From: Rhodanobacter lindaniclasticus
GTDB lineage: Bacteria; Pseudomonadota; Gammaproteobacteria; Xanthomonadales; Rhodanobacteraceae
NCBI RefSeq assembly: GCF_004799035.1
Contig: NZ_MWIO01000047.1
Location: 1-36,101 of the forward strand
Reading direction: 5' to 3'
Length of the DNA stretch: 36,101 nucleotides
How positions within the stretch are numbered: position 1 is the first letter of the stretch; every line of letters starts with the position of its first letter. Below, piece by piece: positions 7,662 through 14,735 of the stretch. Under the pieces are notes generated by a model. It saw only the letters and a program-made list of their open reading frames with translations. It did no database searches and was not told the DNA's origin. A program made the translations under genes and the position numbers.

Positions 7662-8570
7662 GTGGACAAATTCCAGGAAATGGCCAGTTTCGTCGCCGTG
7701 GTCGAGGCCGGCAGCTTCGTCGGCGCGGCCGAGACGCTCGGGCTGTCGAAGGCGGCGGTGTCGCGGCACGTCGGCGAGCTCGAACAGCGCCTCGGTACGC
7801 GCCTGCTGCACCGGACCACGCGGCGGCTGTCACTGACCGACGACGGCCAGCTGTTCTTCGCCCGCGCGAAGGAGATGCTGGCCGCCGTCGACGAGGCGGA
7901 GTCGGAAATCAGCTCGCGCAGCGGCGAACCCAGCGGGCGACTGCGCATCAATGCGCCGCTCAGCTTCGGCGTGTTGCACCTGGCCCCGCTGTGGCCACGC
8001 TTCGCGCAGCTGTACCCGAAGGTGTCGCTGGACATCGAACTGAGCGATCGCGTGGTCGACCTGGTCGAGGAGGGTTACGACCTGGCCGTGCGCATCACCA
8101 ACCTGCCGAACTCGCAACTGGTCAGCCGACAACTCGCGACGACCCGCATGGTCTGCTGTGCCTCCCCGACCTACCTGGCGCAGCACGGCACGCCCGCGCA
8201 CCCCGACGACCTGGCGCAGCAGGAAGTGATTTCCTACAGCTACTTCGCCGCCAGGGACGAATGGACCTTCACCGCCCCCGACGACACCTCCGTCGTGGTG
8301 CGCACCCACGCCCGCATCCACGCCAACAACGGCGACACCTGCCGCGCGGCAGCGCTGGAACACCAGGGCATCATCCTGCAACCGGACTTCATCGTCGCCG
8401 ACGACCTGCGCCGCGGCGACCTGGTCGAACTGCTGCCGACCTGGCGCGCGATGACACTCGGCATCCACGCGGTGTATCCCTCGCGCAAGCATCTGCCGAT
8501 CAAGACGCGGCGGCTGGTGGATTTTCTGGTGGAGGGGTTTGCGGTGCCGGGGTGGGATGTGGCGCGGTGA
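7662..8570 (+). CDS. LysR family transcriptional regulator
   Basis: A full-length LysR-type regulator (302 residues). The N-terminal winged helix-turn-helix spans about residues 1-60 (FVAVVEAGSFVGAAETLGLS, then KAAVSRHVGELEQRLGTRLL), and the periplasmic-binding-like effector domain spans about 90-295. It resembles the AaeR/DsbG-like subgroup with SGRLRINAPLSFG at about 87. The start is GTG at 7662, preceded by AGGA. It is divergent from the oxidoreductase-DoxX-dioxygenase unit and is the probable regulator of that unit; the inducer is unknown but may be a quinone or aromatic compound. It is convergent with the small gene ending at 8629. Confidence 0.93.
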   Translation: MDKFQEMASFVAVVEAGSFVGAAETLGLSKAAVSRHVGELEQRLGTRLLHRTTRRLSLTDDGQLFFARAKEMLAAVDEAESEISSRSGEPSGRLRINAPLSFGVLHLAPLWPRFAQLYPKVSLDIELSDRVVDLVEEGYDLAVRITNLPNSQLVSRQLATTRMVCCASPTYLAQHGTPAHPDDLAQQEVISYSYFAARDEWTFTAPDDTSVVVRTHARIHANNGDTCRAAALEHQGIILQPDFIVADDLRRGDLVELLPTWRAMTLGIHAVYPSRKHLPIKTRRLVDFLVEGFAVPGWDVAR

Positions 8571-8628
8571 TCGCCGTGCACACGCGTCCAGTTCCTCGAC
8601 CAGTCTCGGCACGCGCCCCCGGCCTCGG

Positions 8629-9027
8629 TCATGCGACCAGCGTGCCTTGGTGAAAGACGATGACCCAGTCGTCGCCGTCGCGTCGCCAGATCGTGCTGCG
8701 TCGGCTCACGCGCTCGCCCTGCTCCAGCGTGTAGGTAAGCAGGTAGGTGTCCGAGCCGAGTTCGCGGCAGTGGAAGCCGCTGGTTTTCCAGGTGTGCTCG
8801 GCGGGATCGGGCACGCGATGTTCCAGCACGTCGAGTACGTGGGCGCGACTGTAGCGCTGGCCGGAGGCGCCGATCTCGAAGAAGTCAGCGATCGTCATGC
8901 GCTCGAAGTCGGCGCGGGTGCGACCGAACTCGGGGCGATGGAAGATCGGCTCGCGCTCGCGCAGGGCTTGCAGCACATCGTGCAGTCCCGGCGCCGTGAC
9001 GGGATCGGATTCGACCGGAGGGTGCAT
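8629..9027 (-). CDS. Small NTF2/SnoaL-like (DUF4440-type) protein
   Basis: A 132-residue soluble protein with the pattern of the NTF2-like/DUF4440 group: an N-terminal helical part (LHDVLQALREREPIFHRP), a middle that ends in VLDVLEHRVPDP, and C-terminal strands (YLLTYTLEQG, STIWRRDGDDWVIVFHQGT) forming the curved sheet of the cone-shaped pocket. No catalytic residue can be assigned. The ATG at 9027 has AGGAG upstream. The minus-strand frame stays open far upstream, but that part is unlikely to be translated because it lies opposite the 737-residue gene and lacks the family pattern. A truncated copy of this gene plus its upstream flank lies at 21001-21300. Confidence 0.82.
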   Translation of the reverse strand: MHPPVESDPVTAPGLHDVLQALREREPIFHRPEFGRTRADFERMTIADFFEIGASGQRYSRAHVLDVLEHRVPDPAEHTWKTSGFHCRELGSDTYLLTYTLEQGERVSRRSTIWRRDGDDWVIVFHQGTLVA

Positions 9028-9048
9028 CCGCGGGTTGCTCCTGCGTGA

Positions 9049-9097
9049 GGGATCGGCCGATGGTATCGCCGCTTCGGTTCGCCACTCACGACAAGCG
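9049..9097. repeat. Intergenic repeat, copy A
   Basis: This stretch, just upstream of the NTF2-like gene, includes TGGTATCGCCGCTT and GTTCGCCACTCACGACAAG. It recurs in copy B (21247-21298) and, more diverged, copy C (17976-18040). Copies A and B also share the adjacent gene sequence, so they belong to a longer duplication. Copy A lacks the second arm of the hairpin seen in copy B. Confidence 0.75.
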
Positions 9098-9465
9098 CCA
9101 GCGGCATGGCTTTCTCTTTGCTTGCTTGCTATTTGGCCCGGCCACGCAAAGAGCAATTGACTCGGCTGCCGAAGGCGATCGACCGCTCCTGGCGCTGAAT
9201 GTGCGCGGGTGACCCGCCACCCAGCGCATATCGAAAGCGGGTCACCCCTGCCCCACGCTCCCGCGCCGCGCGGCGTCACGACGCAGGCGTGGCGCGCCCG
9301 CGCGGCACGCACGGACGTGGCACACGGTTTGCTCTTCCATCGCCATGGCGGCATCGAACCCGAGGCCGACCATCGCCCGTCCGCGCATCGTGATCGCACC
9401 GATGCCTGTCGAGGGACGCGCGCCACCACGAACCTGTCTTCAGTCAAGGCTTCACGGAGATCACG
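9098..9465. other. Intergenic region upstream of the 737-residue gene
   Basis: About 370 bases without a supported gene. It contains an 11-bp inverted repeat, GGGTGACCCGC (9207-9217) and GCGGGTCACCC (9237-9247), separated by 19 bases, which could be an operator or a transcript hairpin. AT-richer sequence at 9105-9165 (with CTTTCTCTTTGCTTGCTTGC) may contain promoter elements. GGAG at about 9450 is the ribosome-binding site of the next gene. Nothing else is recognisable. Confidence 0.5.
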
Positions 9466-11679
9466 ATGGCCAGTCGCAACGAAAAGGAAAAACCGCTGGA
9501 TCTGACAGTCACCTTTGTCGGACTCGAGGAGGGACAGCAGCCGCCGCGCTTTGCGGCATACAAGGTGGACGTCAGCGGCCGCCCGATCAGGAAGCTGGGC
9601 AGTTACGACGGCAAGCTGCTGCGGCTGGACCCGGGCGAGGCCAGCGCGATCGCCTTCGGACCGGACGTCGAGGATTTCAAGGCGCTGCCGACGGACAGCC
9701 TGGCGCGCTACCGCGTGGCGCAGCAGGTCGACCTGTGGCGCAAGCAGGGACTGGTGCTGGGGCCGGATATCTGGAACCGCTTCCACTTCCGTTTCCAGTG
9801 CGTCGGCGGCACCGTGAGCAAATGCCGGCCGTGGTTCTGGGACCTGCTCGACGACATCCGGCTGCAGCCGATGTATGCGCTGGCCCAAGTGGCGCGGATC
9901 AAGCCGATCGGCGCGGAGCTGCAGCCGCATCTGCGCTTCCCGCTGCGTTGCGAGACGCTGTGCGATGGCGTCGTCGAGGTCTACGAGCGCGAATGCTGCT
10001 GCCGCTGGTTCCGCATCCCGGACCTGCTGGATCGGCTGCGCGAGATTCTTGCGGTGCTGCCGATACCACTGCCGGACCCGATTCCCGACCCGATCCCCGG
10101 ACCGGACCCGGCGCCTTTCGCCCTGCATTCACTGCGTGCCGCGGCGCGCAGCATCCAGCAGCGCAAGGCGACGTTCGACCTTGCCGCCACGCCGCCGGAG
10201 AACCTGCACCAGGATTTCCTGGCGCTGCGTGCGATGCCGGAAGATGCGGCGCGCGAGTACGTGCTGGCGCGACCCTACCTGTATCCGATCTTCTGCCACT
10301 GCTCGGTGCGCAAGGTCGGCGAGACGATGATCCAGCCCGGCGGCCGGTTTGATCTTTGCTACCTGCGCTCGCCGTTCCATCTGGCGCGCGAGCATTGCGT
10401 CACGACCTACGCCTACCGCGTGCGGCAAATGATCAACGGCGCCTGGCACGTCGTCTACGACGGGCTGGCCGCACACCAGTATTTCGCCGCCGGCAGCGCG
10501 GCGAGTATCCACAGCTACGACCCGCAGGCACGCGTCTGCGCCGACGGCCCGGGCGAGCCGCCGCCGAACGGCAACCTGCCGTTCGTGATGCTGGAACACG
10601 TCGGCAGCTACGGCAGCTTTCACTTCAACTTCCCGGTGCAGACCGGGGTGTCGCAAGTCGGCGCGCTGGATGCCGACGACGGCACCTTCACCACCTCCTA
10701 CGCACCGGACTGCCCATGGGGCGGCGCTCTGGGCCTGCGCCTGTGGTTCTCGCCGGAGCTGGAGCCGATCGTGAAGTACTACCGGCTGAAGGTGTTTGCG
10801 CTGAGCGATGCCGGTACGCCGGTTGGCGCGCCGATCGTGCTGAACGACTCGGTCACCTGGGACAAGCTGGTGGACATTCCCGGTGACGTGGTGCGCGCAC
10901 CGGAACTGCTGGGCCCGGCGACCGTCGGCGCAGAGAGCGACCTGTTCAAGGTGCCGTACTGGAGCTCGCCCGACCACCGCTACCTGAGCGGGCAGTTCCA
11001 CCAGGGCTGGAACACGGCGCAAAGCCAGTTCCCCGACGGCAAGTACATGCTGGTCATCGAAGTGTTCGACGCTGCCGGCAACCGGGTGAAGCCGAACGGC
11101 GCGAGCGGGCCGGGCACGGCGCAACCGTTCGAGTTCCGCCGCTGGATGTCCGCGGTGGATACCGATCCGGTGCCGTTCGCCGACGCGGCGCACGTGTTCT
11201 GGGTGGACAACACGCCGGTGGGCGGCGACATCGTCGACCTGCGCAAGAACGGCGTCGCCAACACCGGCCAGTGCCAGTTCATGACAGGCACGGCGGCGAG
11301 TACCTTCGCCATCGGCTTCCGCGCCTATCACGTGCACGGCGTCGAGCATGCCGGCAACGGTGACGGCGATTCGTTCATGTGGCAATACGGCATCGGCTGG
11401 CAGCGCGGCCTGAACGGCAACAGCGGTGCGCTCGGACCGGCACCGTCGGGCGGCAACAACCACACCGACGTGGGCGAGACCGGCGGCGCGGTGTCCTCCG
11501 GCAGCGAGACCTTCCAGACCATGCTGACCGATACCACGCAGGTGCCCGCCGTGGTGCTGAGCAAGTGCACCTTCAGCGTGACCCTGCACGTGTACGCCAA
11601 GCACTTCACCGGCAGCGGCCGCATCCAGGCCTACGACTATGCGGAGACGGCCTCGTTCGCGCTGGAGATCACCAGCTGA
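9466..11679 (+). CDS. Large protein of unknown function, 737 residues, cysteine-rich N-terminal part
   Basis: I do not recognise a family. The ATG at 9466 has GGAG nearby and there is no signal peptide or membrane helix. Residues 10-60 look like a small beta domain (LTVTFVGLEEG, RFAAYKVDVSGRPI). Residues 110-180 are cysteine-rich (Cys112, 120, 162, 166, 177-179), with CDGVVEVYERECCCRW resembling a metal-binding or disulfide knot. A proline-aspartate repeat PIPLPDPIPDPIPGPDPAP follows at about 199-217 and may act as a linker. From about residue 270 the protein is rich in beta strands, glycine and aromatics, like a large extracellular or virion/tail-type beta protein. Codon use is like that of its neighbours. 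The next gene, an MFS transporter, is 350 bases away, so it is probably monocistronic. No function is assigned. Confidence 0.8.
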   Translation: MASRNEKEKPLDLTVTFVGLEEGQQPPRFAAYKVDVSGRPIRKLGSYDGKLLRLDPGEASAIAFGPDVEDFKALPTDSLARYRVAQQVDLWRKQGLVLGPDIWNRFHFRFQCVGGTVSKCRPWFWDLLDDIRLQPMYALAQVARIKPIGAELQPHLRFPLRCETLCDGVVEVYERECCCRWFRIPDLLDRLREILAVLPIPLPDPIPDPIPGPDPAPFALHSLRAAARSIQQRKATFDLAATPPENLHQDFLALRAMPEDAAREYVLARPYLYPIFCHCSVRKVGETMIQPGGRFDLCYLRSPFHLAREHCVTTYAYRVRQMINGAWHVVYDGLAAHQYFAAGSAASIHSYDPQARVCADGPGEPPPNGNLPFVMLEHVGSYGSFHFNFPVQTGVSQVGALDADDGTFTTSYAPDCPWGGALGLRLWFSPELEPIVKYYRLKVFALSDAGTPVGAPIVLNDSVTWDKLVDIPGDVVRAPELLGPATVGAESDLFKVPYWSSPDHRYLSGQFHQGWNTAQSQFPDGKYMLVIEVFDAAGNRVKPNGASGPGTAQPFEFRRWMSAVDTDPVPFADAAHVFWVDNTPVGGDIVDLRKNGVANTGQCQFMTGTAASTFAIGFRAYHVHGVEHAGNGDGDSFMWQYGIGWQRGLNGNSGALGPAPSGGNNHTDVGETGGAVSSGSETFQTMLTDTTQVPAVVLSKCTFSVTLHVYAKHFTGSGRIQAYDYAETASFALEITS

Positions 11680-12028
11680 CGTCAAGGCACATGGAGTCAA
11701 CGGCATGGATGCCGCAGATGAGGCTACGCGGGAGCGCTTGTGCGAGGCCGGCAAGCGCTCGGCGGGTAGCCTCCTTTCCTGCTCCACCCGTGCGGTCCTC
11801 CAACCTTGGGGCCGGCTTCGCCATTTCGCGCCGCCGCCGCGGCGCAGCGGCCATTTCTGTCGGCCATGCAGGATGGAAAGCAACCGGGTTGCCTGCTCCT
11901 CCTGCAGACGAAAGCGCTTGCCCGCAGGCCGTGAGCCTCGGCCGGGCAAGCACAGCCACGATTTCGGCGATACCCTGCGCGGGCGCCGAGCGGCTTGAGC
12001 CGCCCGCAAGCACCCAGGAGGCGCCGCG
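11680..12028. other. Structured intergenic region between the 737-residue gene and the MFS gene
   Basis: Nearly 350 bases with no supported gene but with strong potential RNA structure. One stem-loop has GAGCGCTTG (11732-11740) pairing with CAAGCGCTC (11752-11760), extended by GGCTAC (11722-11727) with GTAGCC (11766-11771). A second pairs GCTTGCCCG (11916-11924) with CGGGCAAGC (11943-11951), with an inner GGCC/GGCC pairing. A G/C-rich GCGCCGCCGCCGCGGCGC run lies at about 11830. The first is a plausible terminator for the upstream gene; the second lies in the probable 5' leader of the MFS gene. No known riboswitch was recognised. Confidence 0.5.
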
Positions 12029-13273
12029 ATGAACCTGCAGCCGGAAGCATCCCGCCACGCCGCGGCGAAGACGCCGTCCGTGCTGCGCCGGATCCCCGCC
12101 GGCATCTGGGCGCTGGGCATGGTCTCGATGCTGATGGACACCTCCTCGGAGATGATCCACGCGCTGCTGCCGGTGTACCTCGTCGGCGCGCTCGGCGCCT
12201 CGGCGCTGGCGGTCGGCGTGATCGAGGGCATCGCCGAATCCACCGCGGCGATCACCAAGGTGTTCTCCGGCGCGTTGTCGGACTGGCTGGGGCGACGCAA
12301 GCTGCTGGTGGCGATCGGCTACGGGCTGGCCGCATGCACCAAGCCGATTTTTCCGCTGGCGAGCACGCTCGACTGGGTGGTCGCGGCACGTTTCGTGGAT
12401 CGGGTCGGCAAGGGCATTCGTGGCGCGCCGCGCGATGCGCTGATCGCCGACCTGGCGCCGACGCAGTTGCGCGGCGCCGCGTTCGGCCTGCGCCAGTCGC
12501 TGGATACCACCGGCGCGTTCCTCGGCCCGGCGCTGGCGATCGCGCTGATGTGGCTCACCGTCGACAACATCCCGCTGGTGTTCTGGTTCGCGGTGCTGCC
12601 GGGCTTTGCCGCGTTCGCGCTGGTGCTGTTCGGCGTGCACGACGCCTCGGGGAGCCGGGAAAACAAGCCGGCGCGCCCGCCGTTGTCCCGCGCCGAACTG
12701 GCGCGCCTGCCGGCCCTGTACTGGGGGGTGGTGGCGATCGCCGCGGTGTTCACCCTGGCCCGTTTCAGCGAGGCCTTTCTGGTGCTGCGCGCGCAGGAGC
12801 TGGGCCTGGGATTGGTGCTGATTCCGCTGGTGCTGGTGGTGCTGAACGTGGTGTACGCGCTGTCGTCCTATCCGGTCGGCGTACTGGCCGACCGTTTCGA
12901 CCACGGCAGCCTGCTCGCGCTGGGCGTGCTGGTGCTGATGGTGTCGGAGCTGGTCCTGGCCTTCGTGGGCGGGCTGGCCGGGCTGGCGCTGGGCGTGGCG
13001 TTGTGGGGGTTGCACATGGGCATGACCCAGGGCTTGCTGGCTGCGATGGTTGCCGATGCCGCGCCGGTCGACCTGCGCGGGACCGCGTACGGCATGTTCA
13101 ACCTGGTCGGCGGGCTGTCCCTGCTGGCGGCCAGCGTGGTGGCGGGCGGGCTGTGGGACGCGTTCGGCTCGCGCGCCACTTTCCTCGCCGGTGCCGGTTT
13201 TGCCGTGCTGGCATTGCTGGCGCTGGTGCCGGTGGCGCGGCAGGTGCGCAGGCGTCGACCGACGCCGCACTGA
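12029..13273 (+). CDS. MFS family transporter
   Basis: A 414-residue major facilitator superfamily protein with about twelve hydrophobic segments in two halves joined by a charged loop (about residues 207-225, SGSRENKPARPPLSRAEL). The loop between helices 2 and 3 carries the MFS signature as SDWLGRRKLL at about 83-92, repeated in the second half as ADRFDHGSLL. The FVDRVGKGIRGAPRDALIAD segment at about 122-141 is characteristic of a widespread uncharacterised subgroup often annotated as multidrug or unknown-substrate permeases. The ATG at 12029 has a perfect AGGAGG. It stands alone between two unrecognised genes on the same strand. The substrate cannot be stated. Confidence 0.92.
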   Translation: MNLQPEASRHAAAKTPSVLRRIPAGIWALGMVSMLMDTSSEMIHALLPVYLVGALGASALAVGVIEGIAESTAAITKVFSGALSDWLGRRKLLVAIGYGLAACTKPIFPLASTLDWVVAARFVDRVGKGIRGAPRDALIADLAPTQLRGAAFGLRQSLDTTGAFLGPALAIALMWLTVDNIPLVFWFAVLPGFAAFALVLFGVHDASGSRENKPARPPLSRAELARLPALYWGVVAIAAVFTLARFSEAFLVLRAQELGLGLVLIPLVLVVLNVVYALSSYPVGVLADRFDHGSLLALGVLVLMVSELVLAFVGGLAGLALGVALWGLHMGMTQGLLAAMVADAAPVDLRGTAYGMFNLVGGLSLLAASVVAGGLWDAFGSRATFLAGAGFAVLALLALVPVARQVRRRRPTPH

Positions 13274-13429
13274 GCGGGCGGCCCGATCGTCGCTGCGTCC
13301 CGGCAGGCAAGCACGTGTCGCGTACATCATGCCGCTCGATCCGCATCGGCGTACCATCGCCGGGTTGATTGGGGGCCCGCCCGCGTCAGGCGAAGGCGGC
13401 CGTTTCGGCACTATCACCCGGGGAATTCC

Positions 13430-14596
13430 ATGAGCGGAGAATGGCGCAGTGCTGCGGCACAGACCTTTGTGGGCGGTCGGATCACGCAGGTGGACAGCTA
13501 CTGGCCGGCGAATACGCTGGCCGCCGACGTCTTCCAGCTCATCGACGACTGGGATCTGTGGAGCGAGGCGTTCGGCGGCAAGGCAAAGAAGATCAAGGAT
13601 CGCTGGCGCACGATGCTGGTGTTGCGCAATGGCGTGAAGTCCGCGGGCGGCCTGGTGCGCAAGGTCGGCGGCGTGCTCGGCGGCAAGAGCGAGGCCGGCC
13701 TGGGGACGGACCTGCTGCAGGAGCTCAAGGCCAACGTGGTGACCCCGCTGCAGAACCTGGCCAACCAGGCGCCGCTGACGATCAATTTCGGCGCCACCGG
13801 CTGGTTCGGCACGGGGCCCGGCTTCGACGAATACATCACCATGTGGGATCGGCATGCCACCGATGCGGCCCTGACCGCCAACCAGGATCCGAAAAACCCG
13901 GCCCATGTGCGGGCCAAGGCCGACCGTCACGCGCTGTACGGGCAGTTCGCCGACGGCAAGACCCAGGTGGGCGCGGCCGGCCTGGTGCTGCCGCACGTGA
14001 AAAAGCAGGGCGGCACCACCGCGCCGGCCACCATGCACTACTCCCCCAACCACGTGCGGGCGCCCGGCGCGGCGGCGGACTCCCAGGTGTTCGCGGCGCT
14101 GAACTACGGTCGCCGACTGCATGGCGCCAATACCGAGTACGGCAAGAGCGTGTTCGAGCTGGACGACGGCTTCAAGAAAGACGCTATCTACTTCGCGATG
14201 GACACCTTCACGCCGGTCTCCAACGGCAGCGGCTTCAAGGCGAAAGCCGATCGCGGCAAGCTTTACCAGGTGAGCTTCAACACCTTTGGCGGCGCGATCC
14301 TGCTGGCGACCCGATCGCAATATCTGGCCAACCCCAGCGCGACCCACCTGGCCAATGCAAAAGCCCTGGTGGCCGACTTGCTGGCCTCCGCACGCAACGG
14401 CAACCCGCGGCCCGACAGCGCGGAGAACCACCTGCTGATCGAGGCACACATCTTCCGCCGCGTGCGCATGGTCCCGGCGCAGGTGCGCGCCGTGCACATA
14501 TCGCGCGGGGAATGCGGGGCTCATCTGAACGCCGTCCAGGCCAATGCCGCGCAGTTCAGCCGACGCACCGGGGTTCAGGTGGATTACATCGACTGA
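13430..14596 (+). CDS. Protein of unknown function, 388 residues, possible DUF3626/ADP-ribosyltransferase-like C-terminal part
   Basis: I do not recognise this protein with confidence. The ATG at 13430 has GGGGAATTCC upstream; there is no signal peptide or true membrane helix. Residues 1-190 are mixed, with a glycine-lysine stretch (VKSAGGLVRKVGGVLGGKS) at about 69-87. The C-terminal half (about 200-360) has an order of motifs that loosely recalls DUF3626-type proteins: ALNYGRRLHGANTEYGKSVFEL at 223-244, a following strand pair, and HLLIEAHIFRRV at 334-345. An Arg/Ser/Glu arrangement (RR228-229, S240, E338) would also fit an ADP-ribosyltransferase-like fold, but this is inference. No secretion marker, immunity gene or toxin cluster is adjacent. 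It is convergent with the sedolisin gene. Confidence 0.78.
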   Translation: MSGEWRSAAAQTFVGGRITQVDSYWPANTLAADVFQLIDDWDLWSEAFGGKAKKIKDRWRTMLVLRNGVKSAGGLVRKVGGVLGGKSEAGLGTDLLQELKANVVTPLQNLANQAPLTINFGATGWFGTGPGFDEYITMWDRHATDAALTANQDPKNPAHVRAKADRHALYGQFADGKTQVGAAGLVLPHVKKQGGTTAPATMHYSPNHVRAPGAAADSQVFAALNYGRRLHGANTEYGKSVFELDDGFKKDAIYFAMDTFTPVSNGSGFKAKADRGKLYQVSFNTFGGAILLATRSQYLANPSATHLANAKALVADLLASARNGNPRPDSAENHLLIEAHIFRRVRMVPAQVRAVHISRGECGAHLNAVQANAAQFSRRTGVQVDYID

Positions 14597-14686
14597 ATGG
14601 CCGGGCAGAGCCGCGTGGCGCAACCCGATCGACCGCGCGTGCCCTCGAATCGCGTTTGCCCTCGACTGCAGAAGCTCCGGATGCAA

Positions 14687-14718
14687 CGAGGGCGCCCGCC
14701 TCTCGACGGACGCCCTCG
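14687..14718. terminator. Hairpin between convergent genes
   Basis: CGAGGGCG (14687-14694) and CGCCCTCG (14711-14718) pair perfectly over 8 bp around a 16-base loop. The element lies in the 139-base gap between the stop at 14596 and the sedolisin stop at 14736, so it can serve both strands. No clear T-tract is seen on either side. Confidence 0.55.
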
Positions 14719-14735
14719 CAGTGGCCGTGCGGAAC

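Noticed and set aside
9028..10128. N-terminal extension of the NTF2-like gene on the minus strand
   Set aside because: The frame stays open, but the extension is antisense to the 737-residue gene and Arg-rich. ATG 9027 has AGGAG and the truncated duplicate begins at the equivalent ATG.
11669..14686. A minus-strand open frame of about 1000 codons opposite the MFS and 388-residue genes
   Set aside because: It is antisense to two genes with clear ribosome-binding sites and, for the MFS gene, family motifs. Its product is an Arg/His/Gln-rich composition typical of the complement of high-GC coding sequence.
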